Source: an uncultured Dermabacteraceae bacterium
Lineage (GTDB): Bacteria > Actinomycetota > Actinomycetes > Actinomycetales > Dermabacteraceae
DNA: 64,000 bases
Assembly (NCBI GenBank): GCA_946223075.1
Contig: CAMILZ010000001.1
Coordinates: forward strand, 62,001 to 126,000
Reading direction: 5' to 3'
In this document: positions 25,181 to 34,335 of the stretch, one piece after another
Layout of the letters: every line of letters starts with the position of its first letter
Position numbering within the stretch: position 1 is the first letter of the stretch
Made by a program: the position numbers and the translations under genes
The notes under the pieces: model-generated
What the model was told of the DNA's origin: nothing
The model's database searches: none
The model's input: the letters and a program-made list of their open reading frames with translations, nothing else

Positions 25181-26581
25181 GTGAGTTACCAGAACCGAAA
25201 CGTTGCCGCGAGCTTCCACCCGTTTGAACTCTCCGAATCGTCCGCCCATCTCGAGGCGCTCTCGTCGTGGCGCGAGTATCCGCGCGTCCAGCAGCCCACG
25301 TGGCCGAATGAGGACGATCGCGCGCGCGTGTTTGATGAACTTCGCGCCGCGCCCCCGCTCGTTTTTGCGGGCGAGGTGGACTTGCTCCGTACCCATCTCG
25401 CGAACGCCGCGCGCGGTGAGGCGTTCTTGCTTCAGGGTGGAGATTGCGCCGAGACCTTCGCCGACTCGACCGCCGATCGCATCAAGAACAAAGTTCAAAC
25501 GATCTTGCAGATGGCGGCGATCCTCACCTACGGCGCCTCGCTCCCCACGATCAAGATGGGGCGCATGGCCGGCCAGTTCGCGAAGCCTCGCTCGAGCGAT
25601 ACCGAAACGATCGACGGCGTGAGCCTCCCGAGCTACCGTGGCGATGCGGTGAACGGGTATGAGTTCACGCCCGAATCCCGCACGCCGGATCCCGCGCGCC
25701 TGTGGAAGATGTACACGACCGCCTCGCAGACCCTCAACCTTTTGCGGGCCTTCACGGGCGGTGGCTTCGCGGATCTTCGGCAGGTGCAAGCCTGGAACAA
25801 AGGGTTCGTGGAGTCCGATGCTTACTCGAAGTACGTGCGAGTCGCGAATGACATCGAACGGGCCGTGCGCTTCATGGAAGCGATCGGCGTGGACTTCGAC
25901 CCCATTCGTATGGTCGAGTTCTACTCGTCTCATGAGGCGCTTCTTCTCGACTACGAGGAAGCTCTCGCGCGCGTCGACTCGCGCACGGGTGAAATCTATG
26001 GCTGCTCCGGGCATTTCCTTTGGATCGGGGAGCGCACGCGCCAACTCGATGGCGCGCACGTGCACTTTATGTCGCAGTTGCGCAACCCGATCGGCGTGAA
26101 GCTAGGCCCGAACGCGAGTGTTGACGACATGCTGCGCCTCGCCGAGGTTCTTGATCCGGAGCGCGAGCCCGGCCGCCTCACGTTCGTGAGCCGCATGGGC
26201 GCCTCGCATGTGCGCGAAAAGCTCCCGGTGCTCTTGAAAGCGGCCAAGAGCGAAGGGATCGAAGCGGTGTGGGTCACCGACCCGATGCACGGCAACACGA
26301 TCACGAGCTCAAACGGGTACAAGACCCGCCGTTTCGACGACATTATGGACGAGGTGCGCGGCTTCTTCGAGGCGCACTGGGAGGTCGGGACTGTGCCCGC
26401 GGGGCTTCACATGGAGCTCACCGGCGATGACGTCACCGAGGTGCTCGGCGGTTCCGGCGAGCTTGACGAAGAGGGGCTTCAGCACCGCTACGAGACTCTC
26501 GTGGACCCGCGCCTTAATCACTCGCAGTCGCTTGAGCTCGCGTTCCTCGTTGCCGATATGCTCGGCGACCGCCCAAACTGA
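25181..26581 (+). CDS. aroG: Class II 3-deoxy-7-phosphoheptulonate (DAHP) synthase
   Basis: First step of the shikimate pathway: condenses erythrose-4-phosphate and PEP. 466 aa, the plant-like class II type. Seen: LQGGDCAETFAD (metal Cys), KMGRMAGQFAKPRS (substrate Arg/Lys), CSGHFLWIGERTRQLDGAH, and WVTDPMHGNT (metal His/Asp). GTG at 25181 begins the expected N-terminus (VSYQNRN) and is placed 6 nt after a -10-like TACTAT, so the mRNA may be leaderless. The gene ends 6 nt from the convergent kinase gene. Confidence 0.95.
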   Translation: MSYQNRNVAASFHPFELSESSAHLEALSSWREYPRVQQPTWPNEDDRARVFDELRAAPPLVFAGEVDLLRTHLANAARGEAFLLQGGDCAETFADSTADRIKNKVQTILQMAAILTYGASLPTIKMGRMAGQFAKPRSSDTETIDGVSLPSYRGDAVNGYEFTPESRTPDPARLWKMYTTASQTLNLLRAFTGGGFADLRQVQAWNKGFVESDAYSKYVRVANDIERAVRFMEAIGVDFDPIRMVEFYSSHEALLLDYEEALARVDSRTGEIYGCSGHFLWIGERTRQLDGAHVHFMSQLRNPIGVKLGPNASVDDMLRLAEVLDPEREPGRLTFVSRMGASHVREKLPVLLKAAKSEGIEAVWVTDPMHGNTITSSNGYKTRRFDDIMDEVRGFFEAHWEVGTVPAGLHMELTGDDVTEVLGGSGELDEEGLQHRYETLVDPRLNHSQSLELAFLVADMLGDRPN

Positions 26582-26587
26582 CCGGTC

Positions 26588-28699
26588 TCAGTAGACCGTG
26601 ATCGTGACGGTCGAGCCGCGTGGCACTTTGGTGCCGCCCGGCTGCGACTGCTGCGACACGAGGTCGAACACGGGAGTGCCGCGCTCGTAGACGACGTCGA
26701 CTTTGAGCCCCGCGCCCTCGAGTGCCGCGCGCGCGTCTGCTTCGCTCTTACGGAACACATCGGGAACATCCACGAGGTTCGGGCCGAGCGAGATCGAGAC
26801 CTTGACTTCACTCCCCGGCAGCGCGGAGGTTGCCCCTGCTGGATCCTGCGAAATGACCTGACCCGCCGGGACGTTCGAGTTGTACTGTTCGTTGATCTTT
26901 GGCACGAGGCCCGCGTCTTCGATCGCTTTGATGGCAGCTTTGCGTTCGCTTCCCGCGACGCTCGGTACCTCGACCGGCTCGGGGCCGTCGCTCACCGTGA
27001 GCGTGATGGTGGCGCCGTGGGGGAGCGAAGCGTCGGCGGGGTCCTGACTGATCACGGAGTCCTTCGGCACGTCTGAGGAGTATGCGCGAGTTTCGGTGAC
27101 GGTGAAACCGGCATCGCCCAAGGCCGAGGTGGCGTCGGAAACCGCCTGGCCCTTTACTTGCGGAACGTCGAAGAGTTCCTGCCCGAGCGAGAGGGTGAGG
27201 CGCACGGGTGTGCCCTTGCGGATTTCTGTGCCGGTCGCGGGATCGGCGGAGATGACGCGGCCCGCGGGGACGTCCTCGCTGTAGGACTGTGCGGTCGTGA
27301 CCGCGAGGTCTTCCGCCTCGAGTGCAGCCTCGGCGTCGCTCAGCGTGGCACCTGCAACGAGCGGCACGGTGCGAACACCTCCCGGCCCATCGGTGTTGTA
27401 CCAGCGGAAGGCTCCGAAGAGGAGCGCGGCCAGGAGTGCGAGAACGCTCACGATGGCGAGGCCGCGCAGGAGAGGTGAGGGGCGAGATTCTCGGGTGTGG
27501 GCGCCGCGTGAGCGCCGGGGGCCCGTGAGGGAAACTTCGCGCACGCTTTCATCGGGTTCGGTGGATTCCGACGCTTGCTCGCCCGGCTCGAACCTCTTAC
27601 GCACTGCTGCTGCTGCGCTCCCCGGAGCGGCGATGCTGGAAGCGACGGTGGCGTGGTCTTCCCAGAACAGCTTCGCCGGTTCCGAATCGTCGTGCGCCTC
27701 GTTCGTGGCAGGGGAGGGCGAGTCTTGTGAGCTGGGCGATGCGGCGCGGGTCGCCCCGGCGGAAAACTGGCGCGTGAGTCGCGGGATGCCCGCCGTGGAT
27801 TCACCTTCGGAAGTGTCGCCAGCGGGAGTGGCCCGGTACGCAAGTTCGGTGGCGCTCAGCGTGTCGAGGGCATCGTCGAGGGCCAGCAGAACCTCGTGGG
27901 CGCGCGTGGGGCGCGAAGCAGGAAGGCGCGAGGCGGCCCAGGTGATGATCGCATCAACCGACGCGGGGACGCCGGGAGCAAACTGCGAGGGCGCGGGGAT
28001 GTCTTCGTGCGCGTGCTGGTAGGCGATGTGCACCGCGGAGTCGCCCTGGAACGGCGTGCGCCCCACGAGCATTTCGAACATCATGATGCCCCACGAATAC
28101 AGGTCGCTTCGCGCGTCACTCACGCCGCGCGTGACGACCTCGGGACTTACGTAGGCAACCGTGCCGAGCATCGTTCCCGTCGCGGATGTCGTGGCGGAGC
28201 CGACGGCTCGCGCGAGACCAAAATCGGCGACGAGGATGTCGCGTTCAGCGTTGACAAGCACGTTTTCGGGTTTGATGTCGCGGTGGATGATGCCGGAGCG
28301 GTGTGCGGCATCGAGGGCGGCGAGGACGTCGCGGCCCACGCGAAGGGTACGCTTGAGAGTGAGGGTCTTGTCCCGCCGCAGTTCGTCGCGTAGCGTTTCG
28401 CCCTCGACGAGCTGCATCGCGAGGTACACGCGCCCCTGATCCTCACCTTGGTCGTAGACGTTCACGACGTGGGGGTGGGTGAGGCGGGCGGCGCTTCGGG
28501 CCTCGCGTGAGAATCGCGAGATGAATTCGGGGTTGTCCGCAAGGTGCGGGTGCATGATTTTGAGCGCGACGGGGCGATGCAGGCGCTCGTCAAAGCCCCG
28601 ATACACCGTGGCCATGCCGCCACGCGCGATCAAATGCTCGATACGGTAGCGATCGCTTAGTACGAGGCCGATGTCTGGGGAAGAAGACTCGGTACTCAC
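26588..28699 (-). CDS. PASTA-domain Ser/Thr protein kinase (pknL locus)
   Basis: Membrane Hanks-type kinase, 703 aa. Kinase domain about 18-285: Gly loop ARGGMATVY, Lys47, catalytic HRDIKPEN (Asp141), DFG (159-161) and APE-like SPE. A Ser/Pro-rich linker follows, one membrane helix (about 411-433), then four extracellular PASTA repeats to the C-terminus (about 443-508, 510-575, 577-640, 642-703), which usually sense muropeptides or lipid II. It occupies the position of pknL (beside the Rv2175c-like gene and aroG), although the mycobacterial PknL itself lacks PASTA repeats as I recall. Start GTG at 28699 follows a -10 box by 6 nt. Confidence 0.95.
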   Translation of the reverse strand: MSTESSSPDIGLVLSDRYRIEHLIARGGMATVYRGFDERLHRPVALKIMHPHLADNPEFISRFSREARSAARLTHPHVVNVYDQGEDQGRVYLAMQLVEGETLRDELRRDKTLTLKRTLRVGRDVLAALDAAHRSGIIHRDIKPENVLVNAERDILVADFGLARAVGSATTSATGTMLGTVAYVSPEVVTRGVSDARSDLYSWGIMMFEMLVGRTPFQGDSAVHIAYQHAHEDIPAPSQFAPGVPASVDAIITWAASRLPASRPTRAHEVLLALDDALDTLSATELAYRATPAGDTSEGESTAGIPRLTRQFSAGATRAASPSSQDSPSPATNEAHDDSEPAKLFWEDHATVASSIAAPGSAAAAVRKRFEPGEQASESTEPDESVREVSLTGPRRSRGAHTRESRPSPLLRGLAIVSVLALLAALLFGAFRWYNTDGPGGVRTVPLVAGATLSDAEAALEAEDLAVTTAQSYSEDVPAGRVISADPATGTEIRKGTPVRLTLSLGQELFDVPQVKGQAVSDATSALGDAGFTVTETRAYSSDVPKDSVISQDPADASLPHGATITLTVSDGPEPVEVPSVAGSERKAAIKAIEDAGLVPKINEQYNSNVPAGQVISQDPAGATSALPGSEVKVSISLGPNLVDVPDVFRKSEADARAALEGAGLKVDVVYERGTPVFDLVSQQSQPGGTKVPRGSTVTITVY

Positions 28700-28705
28700 G
28701 CCGCA

Positions 28706-28711
28706 AGTCTA
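28706..28711 (-). promoter_or_regulatory. -10 box of a probable leaderless kinase promoter
   Basis: TAGACT on the minus strand, exactly 6 nt before the GTG start at 28699. Divergent from the -10 box at 28752-28757. Confidence 0.55.
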
Positions 28712-28751
28712 TGCGCGAGCGCGGGGCATGCCCGCGCGCGACACCCTGCAA

Positions 28752-28757
28752 TATGCT
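28752..28757 (+). promoter_or_regulatory. -10 box of a probable leaderless promoter (Rv2175c-like gene)
   Basis: TATGCT ends 6 nt before the GTG start at 28764. Confidence 0.55.
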
Positions 28758-28763
28758 GAAGGG

Positions 28764-29138
28764 GTGAATATCTCTCAAGACGACTTCGCCCGACTCGACT
28801 CTCTCGTGGGGCAGTGGCTTCCCCTTCCCGACGTTGCCGAGATCCTCGACATTTCCGTGACGAAAGTCCAGCGCATGATCGAGGATTTCCACCTCATTGA
28901 GATGCGTCGCGGAACGCCCAAAGTTCGATCGGTTCCCGCCGAGTTTCTGCTCGATGGCGCCGTTGTTCCGCATCTTCGCGGCACGATCATGGTGCTGCAC
29001 GATCAGCACTTCTCCGATGCCGAGATCCTCGAGTGGCTGTTCACCTCGGACGACTCTCTGCCCGGTCGCCCGATCGATCATTTGCGTCGAGGCCAGCGCG
29101 GTGAGGTGCGCCGGCGCGCGCAGTCGCTCGGTTTCTAG
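28764..29138 (+). CDS. Rv2175c-like winged-helix DNA-binding protein
   Basis: Small DNA-binding protein, 124 aa. Helix-turn-helix segment PDVAEILDISVTKVQRMIED (about 31-50) followed by a C-terminal alpha-helical domain (HDQHFSDAEILEWLF). It stands divergent from the PASTA kinase with a 64-bp gap. In M. tuberculosis the homologue Rv2175c is a PknL substrate whose DNA binding falls on phosphorylation; the same kinase-regulator pairing is likely here (inference from synteny). GTG at 28764 is chosen for the leaderless promoter; an in-frame upstream extension would overlap the kinase start. Confidence 0.85.
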   Translation: MNISQDDFARLDSLVGQWLPLPDVAEILDISVTKVQRMIEDFHLIEMRRGTPKVRSVPAEFLLDGAVVPHLRGTIMVLHDQHFSDAEILEWLFTSDDSLPGRPIDHLRRGQRGEVRRRAQSLGF

Positions 29139-30217
29139 CGGCCGGTTCGCGCGAGCTTCCTCAGGAGCGCGTCGAGGTTGTCGCTCGCTTCGCGCGAGAT
29201 GAGTGAAGCGAGCTGCTTTTCGAGCGCAGCGCGGGCGTCATCCTCGCGTGAGCGGATGAGGGCTTCGACGTCCGCCCGCGCGCCCGTGGATTCCATGATG
29301 TCGCGGACGCGAGTCACGTCCTCGGCGGTGGCCTCGGGATTTCCGACGGTTGCCTGGAGAACACTGCGGTCCCGATCGCGGGCACGGTCTTCGGTAAGGG
29401 CGAGCAGCATCGTGCGTTTGCCTTCGAGGATGTCGGAGCTCGTGGATTTCCCGAGCGAAGATTCGTCCCCGAACACGCCGTCGAGGTCGTCTCGAAGCTG
29501 GAAAGCCTCTCCCGCGGGAAGGGCGTAGGCGCTGAGGGCGTCGAGAAGCGCCTTTGCGGCCCCGCAGCGCGTCGCGCCGATCATCAGGGGTCGGTGCACC
29601 GTGTAGGAGACCGTCTTCCACCGGGTGACGAGACGAGCGGAATCCGCTGCCGTCGGCGTTGAGGTGATGGCCCCCGCTTGATTGAGGATGTCGAGGTATT
29701 GCCCCGCCATGACTTCCGAGCACAGGGCGTGGAAATGTGCGCGGTCCTCGGCGCCCGCGAAAGCCTGGGACGCGAGTTGGTGCGCGAGTGAAAGAGCGAG
29801 GTCGCCGAGGATCACCGCGGTGGCGACGCCGAAATCGTCGGCATTGCCCTGAAGGCCGCGAGTCTTGTGTTCGGCCGTGGCGGCAACGTGGATCGCGGGG
29901 CGTCCCCTGCGGGTAGGCGAGTGGTCGAGGACGTCATCGTGAATGAGCGCTGCCGCTTGGACGAGTTCGACAGCGGCACCGAGCTGCGCGATGTCGTGGT
30001 GCGTCGCCTCCTCGAGTTCGCCCGCTGCTGCGAGGGCGCCCGCGTGCACGAACATGGGTCGCAGGCATTTGCCGCCTTCGAGGAACGCCGTGAGTTTTGA
30101 GCTCAGCACCGCGGTTTCCGGCGCGAGTACGCCGAGATTTTCACGTTCGCTCTCGAGGAAGCGCGCGAGGATCGAGGTCACGCTCTCACGGACGTTGTCG
30201 AAAGGGGGGTGGTGCAC
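29135..30217 (-). CDS. Polyprenyl (geranylgeranyl-type) diphosphate synthase
   Basis: Trans-isoprenyl diphosphate synthase, 360 aa. First aspartate-rich motif DDVLDHSPTRRGRPA and second motif QLRDDLDGVFGD, the KTVSYT-like region as WKTVSYTVHRP, all seen. The product chain length cannot be set with certainty. GTG at 30217 is chosen because AGGAGGAG lies 4 nt upstream; longer in-frame starts are not supported. It overlaps the end of the Rv2175c-like gene by 4 bp (convergent). Its product would feed menaquinone or carotenoid side chains. Confidence 0.92.
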   Translation of the reverse strand: MHHPPFDNVRESVTSILARFLESERENLGVLAPETAVLSSKLTAFLEGGKCLRPMFVHAGALAAAGELEEATHHDIAQLGAAVELVQAAALIHDDVLDHSPTRRGRPAIHVAATAEHKTRGLQGNADDFGVATAVILGDLALSLAHQLASQAFAGAEDRAHFHALCSEVMAGQYLDILNQAGAITSTPTAADSARLVTRWKTVSYTVHRPLMIGATRCGAAKALLDALSAYALPAGEAFQLRDDLDGVFGDESSLGKSTSSDILEGKRTMLLALTEDRARDRDRSVLQATVGNPEATAEDVTRVRDIMESTGARADVEALIRSREDDARAALEKQLASLISREASDNLDALLRKLARTGR

Positions 30218-30380
30218 GCGGCTCCTCCTCGTCATGGGGCGATTCTTGATCGCCGTTGTGCTGTGGTTTTCCATCGTGCCACAGCAGGGAACGCGGTGGT
30301 TCATGCTCCACATCGGCAGCCGCTTCACAATCCCGGACGCGCCCCTCGCGCACGGCGATTGCGCGGGTGATGGTGGAGAC

Positions 30381-31613
30381 ATGACACACAGCACACAGCA
30401 GTTTTCGCCAGATTCCACGCAGCTCACTCCTACCGTCAATCTTCTCGATGCGCGCGATGTGTACGCGGCAGTCACCATGCACTTCGATCGCCTCGACATC
30501 GATTCCTCCTTCATCATTTTTGGCTGTGGGGCGAGTCCCCGTGGAGAGCAGGGCGTGATGCTCAGTCGCATGCGTCTCGATGAGGGCGTGGAAGTCGATC
30601 TTCTCGCTCGTGAGATTGGGCGGCTCGCGCGCAACTTTCAAGAGCTCGGCGCGACGCACCTCGCGCTCCTCGCGACGGGGCTCCCTGTTCCCGGAGAATG
30701 CCGTGAGTGTTCGGGGGAGCGGGCCGAGTGTTTTGACGGCACTTGGCGCGACGTTACCGAGATCAGCCATCTCGTTGAGCTCTGCGATTTCGTCGCTGAA
30801 GCGTGCCTCGAGAACGGCGTCGCGATTCCCTGTGCGCTCCACGCGTACGACGGGCCGTGGGCCTTCAGCTCCACTGCTGACGCGGAGTATTGGCATGTCT
30901 CCCACCTCGGGCTGCTTGAGGAGAGCGCCTTTGCGGCAAGTGCGGTGGCGAGCGGCGTCCCCTTCCGCTCGAAACTCACGAGGTCCAGCGCGCACGAGAC
31001 GCTCATTTCGTCGGTGCGGCCACTTTGCGATGCCGACGCCGAATTTCCTGCGATCAAGAGCCTCGAGGGTGAAAGCCTCAAGGCTCTCACGGATCTTCTC
31101 GCACACCACGCCTGCGCTGAGCTCAGCACCGAGTTGCCCGAGGACATCGATGGTGAACGCTACCGCGATTGCGTCCTCACGCTCGCTGCGCTTGCCGCGA
31201 TCGGTCCGGGGCGCGATCACCTCATCGCGGGCGTGATTGGTCTCGAACACGAGGAGCCTCTCAGTCCGTCCGAGGCTATCGAGCGCGTGTTTGAAGATTC
31301 AGATTTCCTTCCGGGTTCCCATGTCATGCCCGGCGGCGAGGGCGATCGAGTGATCGAGGTCTTTGCCGAAATGTGGCGACTTTCGAACGGGTGGGAGTGC
31401 TCGTCTCGATATCGCTCGGCGTTCGCGAATCTCGGCGCGGTCGCCGCGTTCCTGCTGTGGTTCAGCGGGCGCATGGGCGAGGCATGCCGTCTCGCGGGCG
31501 ACATCATCGCTGTGGAAGATTCCTCCGACATGGCCGAACTGGTCGTGGGTCTCGGTGCAAGTGGGGTGAGCCCGTTGTGGCTCGAGGAGGCCTACGGCCC
31601 CGAACGGCTGTGA
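30381..31613 (+). CDS. DUF4192-like protein
   Basis: Soluble actinobacterial protein, 410 aa, with no signal peptide. The layout resembles DUF4192: an N-terminal domain starting with TVNLLDARDVYAAVTMHF and SFIIFGCGAS, a region of a possible fold for nucleotide or acyl handling (THLALLATG), and a helical C-terminus resembling TPR-like repeats (RSAFANLGAVAAFLLWFSGR, GEACRLAGDIIAVEDSSDMA). ATG at 30381 follows GGTGGAG closely. It is divergent from the polyprenyl synthase. The family function is unknown, and the assignment is from overall pattern only. Confidence 0.55.
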   Translation: MTHSTQQFSPDSTQLTPTVNLLDARDVYAAVTMHFDRLDIDSSFIIFGCGASPRGEQGVMLSRMRLDEGVEVDLLAREIGRLARNFQELGATHLALLATGLPVPGECRECSGERAECFDGTWRDVTEISHLVELCDFVAEACLENGVAIPCALHAYDGPWAFSSTADAEYWHVSHLGLLEESAFAASAVASGVPFRSKLTRSSAHETLISSVRPLCDADAEFPAIKSLEGESLKALTDLLAHHACAELSTELPEDIDGERYRDCVLTLAALAAIGPGRDHLIAGVIGLEHEEPLSPSEAIERVFEDSDFLPGSHVMPGGEGDRVIEVFAEMWRLSNGWECSSRYRSAFANLGAVAAFLLWFSGRMGEACRLAGDIIAVEDSSDMAELVVGLGASGVSPLWLEEAYGPERL

Positions 31614-31747
31614 GGGAGGGGTTTCGAGTGGCCGGGCGTGTGCGCGTGACGAGGGGTGCGCACAATGACTAGACTTGACGCGCACGATCATTGAGTGCCG
31701 CACGCGCTCCCGCTGCGCCCCGCGCGCTACCCGTCGAAAGGAACGCC

Positions 31748-32173
31748 ATGGTTGTCGTTGCTGCCTACGCCCCAACCTCTCAGGGGGACGCCGCGCTCAA
31801 GGCCGCGATTCGCGACGTTGCCATGACCGACCGCGATCTGCTCGTGGCCTCGTTTCCGTATTCCGACCCGCTCGACGGCTCCCGTTCTGCCGATGTTGAG
31901 GAAGTGAACGAGGCGATCAACCGTGTCGCCGCAGAGATGAGCCACGACGAGCGTGCCTACCTGGAGACTCTCGACGTGCGCGTACGCGAAGCTGGGACGG
32001 AAAGCTCTCGCGACATTGGCGACTTTCTCCTGCGTGTCGCGCGCGAGGAAGAGGCGACCCTTATCGTGATTGGCCTTCGCCGCAGTGCGCCGGTGGGGAG
32101 GCTCATGCTCGGCCAGACCGTGAAACGGCTGCTTCTCGAGTCGCCGTGCCCCGTTCTCGTGACAAAGGACTAG
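31748..32173 (+). CDS. Universal stress protein (UspA family)
   Basis: Single-domain Usp, 141 aa. The C-terminal ATP-binding signature is seen as IGLRRSAPVGRLMLGQTVKRLLLE (G-x-R-x...-G-x9-G), followed by SPCPVLVTK. ATG at 31748 has AAAGGA 6 nt upstream. It sits immediately before sigA. Confidence 0.88.
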   Translation: MVVVAAYAPTSQGDAALKAAIRDVAMTDRDLLVASFPYSDPLDGSRSADVEEVNEAINRVAAEMSHDERAYLETLDVRVREAGTESSRDIGDFLLRVAREEEATLIVIGLRRSAPVGRLMLGQTVKRLLLESPCPVLVTKD

Positions 32174-32183
32174 TCCCACGTGG

Positions 32184-32212
32184 AATAGATCGGGGGTACG
32201 GGCCGTTATAAT
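32184..32212 (+). promoter_or_regulatory. Promoter region of sigA
   Basis: A perfect TATAAT (32207-32212) lies about 90 nt before the sigA start. GGAATA (32182-32187) upstream is closer to an ECF-type -35 than to TTGACA; the spacing (19 bp) is long, so the factor is uncertain. Confidence 0.55.
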
Positions 32213-32301
32213 TGTACGGTCCGTGCGCGATTCGCCCGCCTGCCACACGGTGCGAGAGCTGAGCCCGCACGCCGTCCTCGGATCCCAACTGAAGGAAGCC
32301 T

Positions 32302-33831
32302 GTGTCGACGAGCACGTCTAAGAAAGAAGAAGCCACCGAGAACCTCGAAGCCCTCACGAAGGCGCTCGATGGCGCAACGTCGGTGAGCTACGAGGCGCTC
32401 AAAACCTCCGCCAAGGAGCTTGGTATCTCTCCGTACAAGGTCGCCTCACTCTCCAGGAAGCTCGAGGAGGCGGGGATCGAAATTCTCGATCGGCCGAGCG
32501 GCTCCCGCAAGAAGAAGTCGAGCGAAAAGGCCTCTGCGGCGAAGGGCGAGGAATCCGCTAAGGCGGGCGATTCCGCGAAGACTTCGTCGAAGAAGTCCAA
32601 GGTCTCGTCGAAGAAGAGCGGTGCGAAGAAGTCCACCTCGAGTGAGGCGGAGATCGAAGCTTCCGCAGACGCGGAAAATACTTCAGCCGAGGAGGAAAGC
32701 CCCGAGGCTCACGAATCGAAGGCCTCGCGCAAGAAGGCTGCAAAGCGCTCCTCGGCGAAGAAAGCCGGGAAGCGCGGCACCAAGAAGGAAGATTCTGCTG
32801 CGGAGGGGTCTGGAGACTCCAAGGGAGAGGATTCTTCGGACGACGACGATCCGAGCAAGGGCTTCGCCCTCACGAACGATGAGGACGACTCGCCTGCGCA
32901 GCAGGTCGTCACCGCTGGTGCCACCGCCGACCCGGTCAAGGACTACCTCAAGCAGATCGGTAAGGTCGCGCTGCTCAACGCGGTGCAGGAAGTTGAACTC
33001 GCCGAGCGAATCGAGGCGGGCCTCTACGCCGAGCACAAGCTCAAGCAAGATCCTTCGCTCAAGAAGGGGATCGAAGGGCGCGACCTCGAGCTGATCGTTG
33101 CCGATGGCCGAGCGGCGAAAGATCACCTCCTTGAAGCCAACCTGCGCCTCGTCGTCTCGCTCGCCAAGCGCTACACGGGCCGCGGCATGCTCTTCCTCGA
33201 CCTCATTCAGGAAGGCAACCTGGGCCTCATCCGCGCAGTCGAGAAGTTTGACTACGCGAAGGGCTACAAGTTCTCGACCTACGCAACCTGGTGGATTCGC
33301 CAGGCGATCACGCGTGCGATGGCCGACCAGGCACGCACGATCCGCATCCCGGTGCACATGGTTGAGGTCATCAACAAGCTTGCGCGTGTGCAGCGCCAGA
33401 TGCTTCAGGATCTCGGTCGCGAGCCGTTGCCCGAAGAGCTCGCGAAGGAACTCGACATGACCCCCGAGAAGGTTGTCGAGGTCCAGAAGTACGGCCGCGA
33501 GCCCATCTCGCTTCACACCCCGCTCGGTGAGGACGGCGACAGCGAGTTCGGCGACCTCATCGAGGACTCCGAAGCGGTCGTGCCCGCCGACGCCGTGAGC
33601 TTCACGCTCCTGCAAGAGCAGCTCCACTCGGTTCTCGACACTCTCAGCGAACGCGAATCGGGCGTTGTGGCGATGCGCTTTGGCCTCGAGGACGGCCAGC
33701 CGAAGACCCTCGACGAAATCGGAAAAGTCTACGGGGTTACGCGCGAGCGTATCCGCCAGATCGAATCGAAGACCATGAGCAAGCTGCGCCACCCGTCGCG
33801 CTCGCAGGTGCTTCGCGACTACCTCGACTAA
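32302..33831 (+). CDS. sigA: Principal RNA polymerase sigma factor
   Basis: Group 1 sigma-70 factor (SigA/HrdB), 509 aa. Region 1.1-like head (about 10-65); a long Lys/Ser/Glu-rich disordered insert (about 68-205) typical of Actinomycetota; region 1.2 (DPVKDYLKQIGKVALL); region 2 (LRLVVSLAKRYTGRGMLF, EKFDYAKGYKFSTYATWWIR); region 3; region 4.2 (GVTRERIRQIESKTMSKLRH). GTG at 32302 has GAAGGA 5 nt upstream. Two terminators follow. Confidence 0.97.
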   Translation: MSTSTSKKEEATENLEALTKALDGATSVSYEALKTSAKELGISPYKVASLSRKLEEAGIEILDRPSGSRKKKSSEKASAAKGEESAKAGDSAKTSSKKSKVSSKKSGAKKSTSSEAEIEASADAENTSAEEESPEAHESKASRKKAAKRSSAKKAGKRGTKKEDSAAEGSGDSKGEDSSDDDDPSKGFALTNDEDDSPAQQVVTAGATADPVKDYLKQIGKVALLNAVQEVELAERIEAGLYAEHKLKQDPSLKKGIEGRDLELIVADGRAAKDHLLEANLRLVVSLAKRYTGRGMLFLDLIQEGNLGLIRAVEKFDYAKGYKFSTYATWWIRQAITRAMADQARTIRIPVHMVEVINKLARVQRQMLQDLGREPLPEELAKELDMTPEKVVEVQKYGREPISLHTPLGEDGDSEFGDLIEDSEAVVPADAVSFTLLQEQLHSVLDTLSERESGVVAMRFGLEDGQPKTLDEIGKVYGVTRERIRQIESKTMSKLRHPSRSQVLRDYLD

Positions 33832-33849
33832 AACTCTTCGAACATTGCG

Positions 33850-33896
33850 CGAACTGCCCGCGTTCACATGGATGAACGCGGGCAGTTCGTCGTTTC
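33850..33896 (+). terminator. Rho-independent terminator after sigA
   Basis: A 17-bp perfect stem, CGAACTGCCCGCGTTCA (33850-33866) with its complement (33873-33889), then TCGTTTC. Confidence 0.9.
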
Positions 33897-33905
33897 AGAA
33901 TGCCA

Positions 33906-33941
33906 AAAGTGGCCGCACCCCGGGAGGGTGCGGCCACTTTC
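33906..33941. terminator. Bidirectional terminator between sigA and the DUF7455 gene
   Basis: A 15-bp perfect stem AAAGTGGCCGCACCC/GGGTGCGGCCACTTT with a 5-nt loop (33906-33940). T-runs exist on both strands. Confidence 0.9.
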
Positions 33942-33981
33942 TCAGGCGGGAAGCCACCGGCTTGCCGGCGGCTTGTGCGCG

Positions 33982-34185
33982 CTACTGTTCGGCGGCGAGG
34001 CGCTCGGTCTCGTCGACAACGCGGGTCGCGATACCCTCGAGTGCCTCCGCGTTGGCGCGCGCGTGATGAGCGCAGAAAAGGAGCTCGCCGCCCACTTCAA
34101 GTTCGAACTTCACGTAGGCCTGAGCGCCGCAGCGATCGCAGCGATCGTGCGCGGTCAAAGTGCGTTCTTCAAGCATCGTTTCCAT
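33982..34185 (-). CDS. DUF7455 small protein downstream of sigA
   Basis: 67 aa, with a zinc-ribbon-like half: CDRCGAQAYVKFELEVGG and FCAHHARANAEALE, giving C-x2-C...C-x2-H-type ligands. This short gene regularly accompanies sigA in Actinomycetota. ATG at 34185 has a CACAAT -10-like box 6 nt before it; ATG at 34176 is an alternative. The open frame continues upstream through parE on the antisense strand, but that part is not coding. The function is unknown. Confidence 0.8.
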   Translation of the reverse strand: METMLEERTLTAHDRCDRCGAQAYVKFELEVGGELLFCAHHARANAEALEGIATRVVDETERLAAEQ

Positions 34186-34323
34186 GCCCCCATTGTGGTC
34201 CCTACGCGCGCGCGAAGCGAGCAGCGCCCGCCCCGGTTCGCTCGCAGCGCAATCACCTGTGGCACGCCTAACGCGGGGGAGCCGTCGGAATCTCAAATCC
34301 ACGCAAAGAGCAGCGCGCCCACC

Positions 34324-34329
34324 TAAAAT
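34324..34329 (+). promoter_or_regulatory. -10 box of a probable leaderless parE promoter
   Basis: TAAAAT ends 6 nt before the GTG start at 34336; no ribosome site. Confidence 0.6.
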
Positions 34330-34335
34330 CGGGGC

